From assembly GCF_003071345.1 (NCBI RefSeq), contig NZ_QCYK01000002.1, positions 1,736,001 to 1,800,000 of the forward strand: a DNA stretch of 64,000 nucleotides, read 5' to 3'. A model generated the notes under the pieces. The model ran no database searches, was not told the DNA's origin, and worked only from the letters and a program-made list of their open reading frames with translations. This document shows positions 17,064 to 24,226 of the stretch, piece after piece (position 1 is the stretch's first letter; each line of letters starts with the position of its first letter). Position numbers and translations under genes: made by a program. The DNA is from Chitinophaga parva. Its GTDB lineage: Bacteria > Bacteroidota > Bacteroidia > Chitinophagales > Chitinophagaceae.

Positions 17064-17573
17064 ATGAAATGCCTGTATTTATTATTATCCTTTGCCATAC
17101 TGGCCACCACGGCCACCGGGCAGGTAAAGAAAGTGCCTGCTAAACCCGCACCTGCCACCGCTTCCAGGCCGGAAGCCACCGGTGTGTGCCCCCACGCTAT
17201 TTACCTGGACACTTTGGATATAGACGTGCAGGTAAAAGCCCTCAAAGATACCTTCCGGGTGCCCATGGACGCCGCCCGCTACCTGAAAGTGTATGTCTCT
17301 GATTGCAACGGTACCCTGTACTTTGAACAACGGGTGGCCAGCAACGACCGCATTATGCTGAAAGGCCAGTATGCCGGTGTGCCCGAGGCCGAATTTATTT
17401 CCCTGCGCACGGTAGATCCTGTGACCGGCGATATTAAATTCAATGAGCGCACTGTGTACGTGGCCAAGAAAACCGGTACCTGGCAATTCTTTGGCCCGAA
17501 GAGCGTAGTAACAGAAGAACAGGATTTTGAGAACGGCCAGCTGAAAGATGACCGTACCATGGGGGATTATTAG
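17064..17573 (+). CDS. Secreted protein of unknown function
   Basis: A 169-residue protein with a clear signal peptide (cleavage near ATG-QVKK). A Lys/Pro/Ala linker leads into a probable beta-rich domain. Two cysteines (VCPHAIY and SDCNG) could pair. No family recognised. It is 48 bases after the plug-repeat gene and is probably in the same operon. bshB1 follows after 49 bases, with its own -7 box between. Confidence 0.7.
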   Translation: MKCLYLLLSFAILATTATGQVKKVPAKPAPATASRPEATGVCPHAIYLDTLDIDVQVKALKDTFRVPMDAARYLKVYVSDCNGTLYFEQRVASNDRIMLKGQYAGVPEAEFISLRTVDPVTGDIKFNERTVYVAKKTGTWQFFGPKSVVTEEQDFENGQLKDDRTMGDY

Positions 17574-17589
17574 TTTGGGAGCGATGGCC

Positions 17590-17597
17590 TATCTTTG
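17590..17597 (+). promoter_or_regulatory. -7 box for bshB1
   Basis: TATCTTTG matches TAnnTTTG, 25 bases before the bshB1 start. The -33 element is not clear. Confidence 0.5.
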
Positions 17598-17622
17598 CGC
17601 CCACATCTAAAACCCGGGAAAC

Positions 17623-18357
17623 ATGAAACTGGATATACTCGCAATAGCCGCCCACCCCGACGACGTGGAGCTGGGCTGTGCCGGCACCCTGCTGGCGCAT
17701 GCTGCACAAGGACAGAAAGTAGGCGTAATAGATCTAACCCGCGGGGAGCTGGGTACCCGGGGCACACCCGAAACCCGCGCAGCAGAAGCCGTCGCCTCTA
17801 CCGCCGCCATGGGCCTGCACGTGCGGGAGAACCTGGGCCTGGCAGATGGCTTTTTCCAGAACGCCAGAGCAGAACAACTGGCCATCATCCAGGCGATCCG
17901 CAAATACCAGCCGGAGGTGATCCTGGCCAATGCCTTTAATGACCGCCACCCGGACCATGGCCGCGCCGCCCATCTCATTGCAGACAGTTGTTTCCTGGCC
18001 GGCCTGCGCAAAGTAGAAACCCTGGATGGAAACGGGCAGCCCCAGGCCGCCTGGCGCCCCAAGCAGGTCTTCCACTTTATCCAGGACACGTACCAGGCCC
18101 CGGATATCGTCGTGGATATTTCAGCCGTGATGGACACCAAGATCGCTGCGATCAAATGCTTCAAAACGCAATTCCTTGCCGAGGGCGATAATAAGGAGCC
18201 CCAGACCTATATTTCTTCCGGCGCTTTCTTCGATAGTATCCTGCACCGGGACCGCCTGTTTGGTAAGATGATCGGCGTGCAGTACGCGGAGGGCTTCACT
18301 ACGCAAAAAGTGATCGGGGTAAAGAATTTCAAAGACTTGCTGATGACGGTAAGCTAG
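17623..18357 (+). CDS. bshB1: Bacillithiol biosynthesis deacetylase BshB1
   Basis: A 244-residue LmbE/PIG-L-family zinc deacetylase. The metal site AHPDDVELG is at residues 10-18 (His11, Asp14), and the third ligand region is NDRHPDHGRAAH. The SSGAFFDSILHRDRLFG and GVQYAEGF segments are typical of BshB1. It removes acetyl from GlcNAc-malate to give GlcN-malate, the second step of bacillithiol synthesis, in the cytoplasm. bshA and bshC are not in the window. The YfiT-like protein at the left end may use the product. A terminator follows. Confidence 0.9.
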   Translation: MKLDILAIAAHPDDVELGCAGTLLAHAAQGQKVGVIDLTRGELGTRGTPETRAAEAVASTAAMGLHVRENLGLADGFFQNARAEQLAIIQAIRKYQPEVILANAFNDRHPDHGRAAHLIADSCFLAGLRKVETLDGNGQPQAAWRPKQVFHFIQDTYQAPDIVVDISAVMDTKIAAIKCFKTQFLAEGDNKEPQTYISSGAFFDSILHRDRLFGKMIGVQYAEGFTTQKVIGVKNFKDLLMTVS

Positions 18358-18445
18358 GTGGTCAGACGCCTTCGTTTACCTGCTATCGGTTTGCCCACAC
18401 ATTGGGTAAAATTGTTACTCCCCCGGTGCGGTAGGGGACAAATAA

Positions 18446-18484
18446 AAACCGCCGGCTGCAGGGTGCTGCGGGCGGCGGTTTTTT
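18446..18484 (+). terminator. Terminator after bshB1
   Basis: Stem AAACCGCC (18446-18453) / GGCGGTTT (18474-18481), followed by further T residues. Confidence 0.8.
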
Positions 18485-18699
18485 ATGGATGGACAAAGCT
18501 GGTTGCTTGCGGTATATGTGGCACGGCCTTGCGGGTTTGGCATGCGTTACATGCAAAACGGGGCAGGGCGTGCGTTACACACCGCTCGGGGCATTACCAG
18601 GTCTCGTCAGATTGGAAAAGCGGTTAAAATTTTGATCGCATGGGTTGGCATGCAGGGGCTGCAGTTGCAGCTGGAAACCAGTAGGGTAGCAGTCCGGCA

Positions 18700-18819
18700 T
18701 CAGATGAACAGGTCCTGTGTGGCATCAAACTCGTCCTGTTTCATGATGCTGTTTTTAATAAACGGGATCAAAGCTAAACCTACCGTAAGAATCACCAAGA
18801 GTACATTTCTTAATTTCAT
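18700..18819 (-). CDS. Microprotein, one membrane helix (39 residues)
   Basis: A short frame on the minus strand starts MKLRNVLLVILTVGLALIPF, giving one membrane helix after a basic start, and ends with an acidic tail (KQDEFDATQDLFI). Composition, charge pattern (positive before the helix, acidic after) and isolation in otherwise empty DNA favour a real gene. A weak upstream signal TTTG-N18-TATTTATA is seen on the minus strand. No family recognised. Confidence 0.5.
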   Translation of the reverse strand: MKLRNVLLVILTVGLALIPFIKNSIMKQDEFDATQDLFI

Positions 18820-19347
18820 ATCCGCGCTGTTTTAGAGTGTATAAATATTTAACTAAATACTATGCCAAATTGTTGAGCCCCACATGCCGGAAGGCACATG
18901 AAAATGACTCAAATAGCGCCATGGCCCTGAGTAGAGCACGCCGGCTGGTTCGTTAAGGTTTGGCCAAAATATTGGGATCAATGATCAGCGAGAAATAGAG
19001 GGGATTTTGATCAGCTGTTACTTACTCGTTATCAATGATGTTTCGGTTGTTTTGGGTGTCTGCTATCCTATATGTTGTTGAAAAAGGGGCCGGGCCTTTC
19101 GCCCTGTAATAATCCTCAGTAATATGTACGGTTTGTCGCATGTATCAGATTTGCCATATAGAGATTTCTGATGTGATATTTCAAAAATCTATTGGCATTA
19201 TTCACGATAACGCTTCATCTTTGCGTAGCTTTTACGGAAAGGAACCATTGTTACCCGAAAATAAGCCGTTTTAAGCGACACTCCAAGACGAATAACAATT
19301 TGTTTACATAATTAGTCAATAGCTATACAACATAATCGCTTCAATAC
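18820..19347. other. Intergenic region upstream of the peroxiredoxin gene
   Basis: About 530 bases of AT-rich sequence without a convincing gene. It contains the peroxiredoxin promoter (19192-19223) and a small inverted repeat ATTGTTA (19247) / TAACAAT (19293) inside the long leader. Confidence 0.6.
19192..19223 (+). promoter_or_regulatory. Promoter of the peroxiredoxin gene
   Basis: TTG (19192-19194), a 21-base spacer and CATCTTTG (19216-19223) fit the Bacteroidota -33/-7 layout with one change in the -7 box. The start codon is about 120 bases further, so the mRNA leader is long. Confidence 0.5.
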
Positions 19348-19899
19348 ATGAAAAATCAAACTTTGTCCCTGGGTGCTGTATTCCCGGATTTTAAAAAGAC
19401 GGCCGTAGTTTCTACCGAAAAAGGTAAAGAGTTTTATGAACTGTCTTCCGAAGAACTGAAGAACTCCGGTAAATGGATGGTAATGTTCTGGTGGCCGAAA
19501 GATTTCACTTTCGTATGCCCTACCGAGATCGCTGAGTTCAATAAACACCATGCAGACTTCACCGACCGTGACGCGATCCTGATCGGTGCTTCTACCGATA
19601 GCGAGTACGTACACGTGGCCTGGAGAAGGGATCACGAAGACCTGAAGAACCTGACCTTCCCCATGCTGGCCGATACTTCCAAATCCCTGGCAGAAGAACT
19701 GGGTATCCTGGAAGCCAATGAGAAAGTAGCTTACCGTGCTACCTTCATCGTAGATCCCCAGGGTATTATTCGTTGGGTTTCCCTGTACGACCTGAGCGTG
19801 GGCCGCAACGTGAAAGAAGTACTGCGCGTACTGGATGCCCTGCAAACAGACGAGCTGTGCCCCTGCAACTGGCAGAAAGGTGAGGCTACCCTTGCTTAA
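19348..19899 (+). CDS. AhpC/Prx-family peroxiredoxin
   Basis: A 183-residue thiol peroxidase. The peroxidatic cysteine is Cys57 in FTFVCPTE. The C-terminus has ELCPCNW with Cys171 and Cys173; AhpC usually has a single resolving Cys in VCPANW. It reduces hydrogen and alkyl peroxides in the cytoplasm. The AhpD-like gene follows 114 bases on and probably supplies reducing power, as in AhpC/AhpD pairs. A hairpin terminator lies between the two genes, which suggests unequal expression. Codon use is that of a highly expressed gene. Confidence 0.93.
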   Translation: MKNQTLSLGAVFPDFKKTAVVSTEKGKEFYELSSEELKNSGKWMVMFWWPKDFTFVCPTEIAEFNKHHADFTDRDAILIGASTDSEYVHVAWRRDHEDLKNLTFPMLADTSKSLAEELGILEANEKVAYRATFIVDPQGIIRWVSLYDLSVGRNVKEVLRVLDALQTDELCPCNWQKGEATLA

Positions 19900-19946
19900 T
19901 GGAACTGACACCCGCCCGCGCCGCAAGGCCAGGGCTCATTTTAAAG

Positions 19947-19992
19947 GCCGGAAGCAACGCAGGGACCGCGAGGTACCTGCTTCCGGCTTTTT
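19947..19992 (+). terminator. Terminator or attenuator between peroxiredoxin and AhpD-like genes
   Basis: Ten-base perfect stem GCCGGAAGCA (19947-19956) / TGCTTCCGGC (19978-19987) followed by TTTTTC. It lies only 22 bases before the next start codon. Confidence 0.8.
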
Positions 19993-20013
19993 CATGCAAT
20001 AAAATGTAATTAT

Positions 20014-20595
20014 ATGTTTGCCACTACTAACCAGGATACCGCCCTGCAGCTGCTGCAGGTGGTAGGCCTTACCGATATTTCCACCCGCCTGCAAACCCTG
20101 GCCACCACCGATGCCCGTTACCTGAAAGATCTGAAGATCAACGTAACGAACGCCATTGAAGCTACCAGTCTTTCTAAAAAGGAAGCCTACCTGGTGGGCC
20201 TGTCCGTGGCGGTGAATGAAAAACACGAAGCGCTGCAGGCATCCCTGGCCCGCCTGGCCACCGCGGAAGGTGCTACCGAAAAGGAGATTGCCGAAACGAT
20301 CAGCTGTGCCTCGCTTATGGCAGCCAACAACGTGTTTTACCGCTTCCGTCATTTTGTGAATAAGGAGTACTATACCACCACTCCCGCCGGCATCCGCATG
20401 AGTATCATGGCAAACCCGGTGCTGGGCAAAGAATTCTTTGAGCTGCTCAGCCTGGTAGTATCTGCCCTGAACGGTTGTGAAATGTGCGTAACCAGCCATG
20501 AAGAAGCCCTGCTGAAACATGGGACTTCCCAGCAACGCATCCTGGAAGCCGTGCGCCTGGGCGCCATACTGCGCAGCCTGATCGTGTTGCTGTAA
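20014..20595 (+). CDS. AhpD-like carboxymuconolactone-decarboxylase-family protein
   Basis: A 193-residue all-helical protein. The AhpD active site is complete: Cys155, Cys158 and His162 in CEMCVTSHE. AhpD-type proteins reduce the peroxiredoxin AhpC through this cysteine pair. Its place after the peroxiredoxin gene fits. A second helical half (about 60-130) has a single Cys98. Tyr119-Tyr120 and a conserved Arg-rich segment precede the active site. Confidence 0.88.
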   Translation: MFATTNQDTALQLLQVVGLTDISTRLQTLATTDARYLKDLKINVTNAIEATSLSKKEAYLVGLSVAVNEKHEALQASLARLATAEGATEKEIAETISCASLMAANNVFYRFRHFVNKEYYTTTPAGIRMSIMANPVLGKEFFELLSLVVSALNGCEMCVTSHEEALLKHGTSQQRILEAVRLGAILRSLIVLL

Positions 20596-20818
20596 GCAAG
20601 CGTTTACCGGATGCGGGTATAATGCAGTATTGCTGATAACCTTGGTAAACGGTTGAAGATCAGTTGTTTGCTTTTATTGCAGCAAGTTTTACTTTTTTAT
20701 CGTACCCAAAACGCGGTAAACCGGTAAAACTTGTTTATTTTTGCAGCCGCCTCCCGGGGTACCGTCGCAAACTGACCGGAACTGCCTTTTTGTTAAGGTC
20801 CTGGGAACCAGGCAATAA

Positions 20819-20892
20819 GATTTAGCATTTATTCACAGATGTGGACAAGTTTTCAGATGTGAATAAATTAATACCATATTATTTGCTAAATC
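20819..20892. promoter_or_regulatory. Nested inverted repeat upstream of rpmB
   Basis: Outer arms GATTTAGCA (20819-20827) and TGCTAAATC (20884-20892) enclose inner arms TTTATTCACA (20828-20837) and TGTGAATAAA (20858-20867). The left arms are contiguous, so 19 bases can pair with one bulge of 16 bases on the right. It could be an operator or, if transcribed from the distal promoter, an mRNA leader structure. Confidence 0.55.
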
Positions 20893-20913
20893 AATAAAAA
20901 AAATCGACTTTTG
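20882..20913 (+). promoter_or_regulatory. Proximal promoter of rpmB operon
   Basis: TTTG (20882-20885), a 20-base spacer and GACTTTTG (20906-20913) fit TTTG-N19-21-TAnnTTTG closely, 21 bases before the rpmB start. Confidence 0.6.
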
Positions 20914-20934
20914 CAGTCCAAAATTTTTTGAAAA

Positions 20935-21171
20935 ATGGCAAGAGTATGTCAGGTGACAGGAAAGAAGCCGATCACAGGTAACAGTGTTTCTTTCTCTAAC
21001 ATTAAAACTAAGAGAAGATTTCTGCCCAACCTGCAGAAGAAACGTTTTTTCCTCGCTGAAGAAGACCGTTGGATCTCATTGAAGGTATCTGCAGAGGCAA
21101 TCCGCACCATCAATAAGAATGGTCTTTACACCGTAGTGAAAGAACTGCGTGCTGCTGGTCAGACTATCTAA
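20935..21171 (+). CDS. rpmB: 50S ribosomal protein bL28
   Basis: A 78-residue basic protein with the bL28 opening [22 protein letters not shown] and the [12 protein letters not shown] block. It is the zinc-free type, since only one cysteine of the usual pair is present. It is part of the large ribosomal subunit. It leads the conserved rpmB-rpmG-DUF4295 cluster, followed by ftsY. Confidence 0.97.
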   Translation: MARVCQVTGKKPITGNSVSFSNIKTKRRFLPNLQKKRFFLAEEDRWISLKVSAEAIRTINKNGLYTVVKELRAAGQTI

Positions 21172-21202
21172 TTTCTTAGAACAAATTTTAATTTGAATAA
21201 AA

Positions 21203-21385
21203 ATGGCAAAGAAAGGTAACAGGGTGCAGGTGATCCTGGAATGTACTGAGCACAAGGCAACTGGTTTGCCCGGTACTTCCCGCTACATCAGCAACAAAAA
21301 CAAAAAGAACACTCCGGAACGCCTGGAGCTGAAAAAGTACAATCCCATTCTGCGGAAAGTTACTGTACACAAAGAAATCAAATAA
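21203..21385 (+). CDS. rpmG: 50S ribosomal protein bL33
   Basis: A 60-residue bL33 ([14 protein letters not shown].., [13 protein letters not shown]). The four zinc cysteines of the C+ form are reduced to one, so this is the C- form. It is 31 bases after rpmB and co-transcribed with it. Confidence 0.97.
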   Translation: MAKKGNRVQVILECTEHKATGLPGTSRYISNKNKKNTPERLELKKYNPILRKVTVHKEIK

Positions 21386-21447
21386 TAATTGATTGTTAAT
21401 GTTGAGGGTTAATCGTTAGCATGTCGTCGCGATTAGCATTTGACACG

Positions 21448-21476
21448 TAACTTTTAACGATCTACTTAACTTTTAA
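21448..21476. repeat. TAACTTTTAA direct repeat
   Basis: TAACTTTTAA occurs at 21448-21457 and 21467-21476, 19 bases apart, in the AT-rich gap before the DUF4295 gene, which also shows GATTAGCA/CGTTAGCA echoes. Probably degenerate intergenic repeat material. Confidence 0.4.
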
Positions 21477-21488
21477 TCTAATAATATT

Positions 21489-21662
21489 ATGGCAAAAGGA
21501 GCATCCAAGAACGCGAAAGTAAAAGACGCTAAAGCAGCCGCCGAATCTAAAGTGTGGACGAAAGTGATCAAAGCTGTTCGTTCTCCGAAAACCGGCGCCT
21601 ATACCTTCAAAGAGGCCATTGTGCACAAAGACAAGGTACAGGAGCACATCAACGCCAAGTAA
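21489..21662 (+). CDS. DUF4295 small basic protein
   Basis: A 57-residue Lys-rich protein (MAKGASKNAKVKDAKAAAES, then KVIKAVRSPKTGAYTF and a C-terminal KDKVQEHINAK). DUF4295 is a Bacteroidota family always found beside rpmB and rpmG, so a ribosome-associated role is likely, though not shown. It is 103 bases after rpmG and is followed by a terminator. Confidence 0.9.
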   Translation: MAKGASKNAKVKDAKAAAESKVWTKVIKAVRSPKTGAYTFKEAIVHKDKVQEHINAK

Positions 21663-21690
21663 TTCGGCTTTACTAATTATATTTCACAGA

Positions 21691-21716
21691 AGCTGTCCTT
21701 CGCCGGACAGCTTTTT
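21691..21716 (+). terminator. Terminator after DUF4295
   Basis: Eight-base stem AGCTGTCC (21691-21698) / GGACAGCT (21704-21711) followed by TTTT. It separates the ribosomal-protein unit from ftsY. Confidence 0.85.
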
Positions 21717-21802
21717 GTGTTGAATGGCTACCCGGATGGAATTTGTTTGACCGCATGGCGAAATGGCCGATATTGCACGATATTGCTACAAACCAGAAGA
21801 AT

Positions 21803-22765
21803 ATGAGCTTCTTTAATAAGTTATTTTCCCGGGAAAAGAAGGAAAGCCTGGACCAGGGATTACAGAAAACCAAGGAAGGATTTTTATCCAAGATCAGCCG
21901 GGCCATTGCCGGCAAATCCACTGTAGATACTGAAGTGCTGGACAACCTGGAAGAAGCGCTCGTCAGCGCCGATGTAGGCGTTACCACCACCGTACAGATC
22001 ATCAACAAAATAGAAGCCCGCGTAGCCAAAGACAAATACCTGGGCACCGGTGAGCTGAATAATATCCTCAAAGAAGAAATTACCAGCCTGCTGGTAGACG
22101 CTCCTGATAGCGGCTTCCGCGACTTTGATACCCCCGCCGATAAAAAGCCTTACGTGATCATGGTGGTAGGGGTGAACGGGGTAGGCAAGACCACCACTAT
22201 CGGTAAGCTGGCTTACAACTATAAAAAAGCCGGCAAATCCGTGGTACTGGGCGCCGCAGATACTTTCCGCGCCGCAGCGGTGGACCAGCTGACCGTATGG
22301 AGCGAGCGCGTGGGCGTGCCTATCGTAAAACAACAAATGGGCTCAGACCCTGCCTCCGTAGCCTATGATGCCGTGGAAAGCGGTACCGCCCGCAATGCAG
22401 ATGTGATCATCATTGACACCGCCGGCCGCCTGCACAATAAAGCCCACCTGATGGACGAGTTGAGCAAGATCAAGCGCGTGATGAAAAAGAAGATCGAAGC
22501 TGCCCCCCATGAAGTGCTGCTGGTACTGGATGGCTCCACCGGGCAAAATGCCCTGGAACAGGCCAAACAATTTACCGCCGCCACCGAGGTGACCGCCCTG
22601 GCCATCACCAAACTGGATGGCACCGCCAAAGGTGGAGTAGTGCTGGCCATTGCCAACCAGTTCAAGATCCCGGTAAAGTACATCGGCATCGGGGAAAGGA
22701 TGGAAGACCTGCAGGTGTTTGACAAGGACGCCTTTGTAGATTCTTTGTTCAGCCCCGTGCAGTAA
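21803..22765 (+). CDS. ftsY: Signal recognition particle receptor FtsY
   Basis: A 320-residue SRP-type GTPase. G1 is GVNGVGKTTTIGKLA, followed by DTFRAAAVDQL, DTAGRLHNK and TKLDGTAKGG. The N domain is short, with almost no acidic A domain, typical of Bacteroidota. It docks ribosome-SRP complexes to the Sec translocon at the inner membrane. The start is ATG 21803 (MSFFNKLFSREKK); an in-frame ATG at 21743 gives an atypical extension. Confidence 0.95.
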   Translation: MSFFNKLFSREKKESLDQGLQKTKEGFLSKISRAIAGKSTVDTEVLDNLEEALVSADVGVTTTVQIINKIEARVAKDKYLGTGELNNILKEEITSLLVDAPDSGFRDFDTPADKKPYVIMVVGVNGVGKTTTIGKLAYNYKKAGKSVVLGAADTFRAAAVDQLTVWSERVGVPIVKQQMGSDPASVAYDAVESGTARNADVIIIDTAGRLHNKAHLMDELSKIKRVMKKKIEAAPHEVLLVLDGSTGQNALEQAKQFTAATEVTALAITKLDGTAKGGVVLAIANQFKIPVKYIGIGERMEDLQVFDKDAFVDSLFSPVQ

Positions 22766-22891
22766 CGGTTTTCAAGGGTTCACGTTTAAGAAACCCTTGG
22801 AGATCTGCAGGTCCTGCTTGCCGGAATACCCGCCATCCTGTTTCCGGTGCAGGCCGTGAAGCAGGAAGGCGAATGCGTATTAAATAATCTG

Positions 22892-22920
22892 AAGGTCTCG
22901 TGCGCACGAGGCCTTTTTTT
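22892..22920 (+). terminator. Terminator after ftsY
   Basis: AAGGTCTCGTGC/GCACGAGGCCTT forms a nearly perfect 12-base-pair self-complementary hairpin (22892-22915) followed by T residues to 22920. Confidence 0.75.
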
Positions 22921-23080
22921 GTTATATTTACTACTATAGCTGTGCTGAATCCCCGGTTTTAAACGGAGCCTATTTCTCATGGTGCAGTTTGGCACGACTA
23001 TTTCTACTTCTACGGGAATGAAAATTTTTGACAACCCACTATAACACTCGTTATTCACCAAGACTCATTAGACCACCTGT

Positions 23081-23965
23081 ATGAAAATTCAGCAAATTGA
23101 ACGGGTTGCCGACATTACGCCGGCTGAATTCAGAGAAAAGTATTACCTGCCGCGCAAACCGGTGATTATCTCCGGCCTGTCCCAGAACTGGGAAGCTAAG
23201 ACCAAATGGACCTGGGATTATTTCAAATCCATCGTAGGGGAACAAACCGTAGGGGTCTACAATAATACCCGCGCCGGTGCCAGCACGCCGGTGAACGGTG
23301 CCGATGATTACATCAAATTTGGTGACTACCTGGACATGATCCAGCAAGGGCCCGTAGAGCTGCGCATTTTCCTGTTCAACATTTTTCAGCATGCGCCCCA
23401 GCTGGTGCAGGACTTCACCTGGCCGGATGAATATGCCAGGGGCTTCCTGCACAAATTTCCCATGCTCTTTGTAGGCGGGGCGGGCTCCGTGGCGCATATG
23501 CATTACGATATTGACCTTTCCCATATTTTCCATACCCAGTTCATAGGCCGCAAGCGCCTGCTGCTGCTGGAAAACAACCAGAGCCCTTTGATCTACCGCA
23601 TGCCCATGACGGTGGAAAGCGCGGCCTCCTTTGTGAACTGGCAGGAGCAACTCAATACAAAGGATTTTCCTGCACTGAACTATGCCAGGGCTTACACTGA
23701 AACGCTGAACCATGGCGAGACCCTCTTCATGCCTGCTGGCTACTGGCACCATATGGAATACATTGACAGTGGCTTTGCCATGAGCCTCCGGGCGCTGGAC
23801 CAACGCCTTAGCGGCAAGCTCAATGGCGCTTACCACCTGTTGGGGCTGAGAGGGATGAACAACCTGCTCATAAAAATGGCCCCCACCTGGTGGTACCACT
23901 ACAAGCGCAAAGTGGCGAGGGAACGCGCAAACCGCGCCCTGGAGAAACTGGGCGTGCATGCCTAG
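23081..23965 (+). CDS. Cupin_8/JmjC-like dioxygenase-family protein
   Basis: A 294-residue protein of the cupin_8 group, related to JmjC hydroxylases. The Fe(II) ligands His and Asp are in AHMHYD, and the distal His in PAGYWHHMEY. RKRLLLLE, typical of the core strands, lies between. The N-terminus has the RKPVIISGLSQNW entry motif of the FIH/cupin_8 family. Such enzymes use 2-oxoglutarate to hydroxylate protein or small-molecule substrates; the substrate here is unknown. It stands alone between ftsY and rimO. Confidence 0.83.
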   Translation: MKIQQIERVADITPAEFREKYYLPRKPVIISGLSQNWEAKTKWTWDYFKSIVGEQTVGVYNNTRAGASTPVNGADDYIKFGDYLDMIQQGPVELRIFLFNIFQHAPQLVQDFTWPDEYARGFLHKFPMLFVGGAGSVAHMHYDIDLSHIFHTQFIGRKRLLLLENNQSPLIYRMPMTVESAASFVNWQEQLNTKDFPALNYARAYTETLNHGETLFMPAGYWHHMEYIDSGFAMSLRALDQRLSGKLNGAYHLLGLRGMNNLLIKMAPTWWYHYKRKVARERANRALEKLGVHA

Positions 23966-24024
23966 CGGTATTCACATGTAGTGATTAATCGCTATATGTC
24001 CGGGTTGTTAAATTTATGGTTTAT

Positions 24025-24037
24025 GGCACATTGTGCC
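24025..24037. promoter_or_regulatory. Palindrome GGCACA-T-TGTGCC before the rimO promoter
   Basis: A perfect 13-base palindrome (one central base) immediately upstream of the candidate rimO -33 element (TTAG 24046-24049). It could be an operator, or part of a terminator of the cupin gene, although no T-run follows. Confidence 0.4.
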
Positions 24038-24045
24038 CCGCGCCG

Positions 24046-24077
24046 TTAGTTATTACGGAAATTAATCGCTAACTTTG
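24046..24077 (+). promoter_or_regulatory. Candidate promoter of rimO
   Basis: TTAG (24046-24049), a 20-base spacer and TAACTTTG (24070-24077), a full -7 match. The predicted transcript start is about 140 bases before the preferred rimO start codon. Confidence 0.5.
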
Positions 24078-24226
24078 CGAATCCTTTGGAAGGACCACGA
24101 CGATGGTCCCTTGCCACTAAGGCTCCCATAACACACACTTACTCCTTTTATTGTCTGTTCGTGTCCGGTGTCTTCGTGGCTGTTTCAGCAGCGTTCTGGC
24201 TGCTGTATGATCTTAAAACGCACGAA

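Larger units (their letters stand above)
20596..20934. other. Regulatory region upstream of rpmB
   Basis: The region contains a distal -7 box TATTTTTG (20736-20743), an inverted repeat CAAGTTTTAC/GTAAAACTTG (20683-20733), several GGTAAA copies (20644, 20715, 20724), a small hairpin CCTGG-GAA-CCAGG (20800-20812), a nested inverted repeat (20819-20892) and the proximal promoter (20882-20913). No gene is seen. Confidence 0.65.

Noticed and set aside
18358..18835. Plus-strand frames of 89 and 116 residues after bshB1
   Set aside because: They run through the bshB1 terminator hairpin and have no recognisable composition; the minus-strand microprotein fits the region better.
22989..23006. Sigma-54-like sequence TTGGCACG-N4-TTTCT before the cupin_8 gene
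   Set aside because: The -24 half is good but the essential GC of the -12 half is missing, so I did not call it a promoter.
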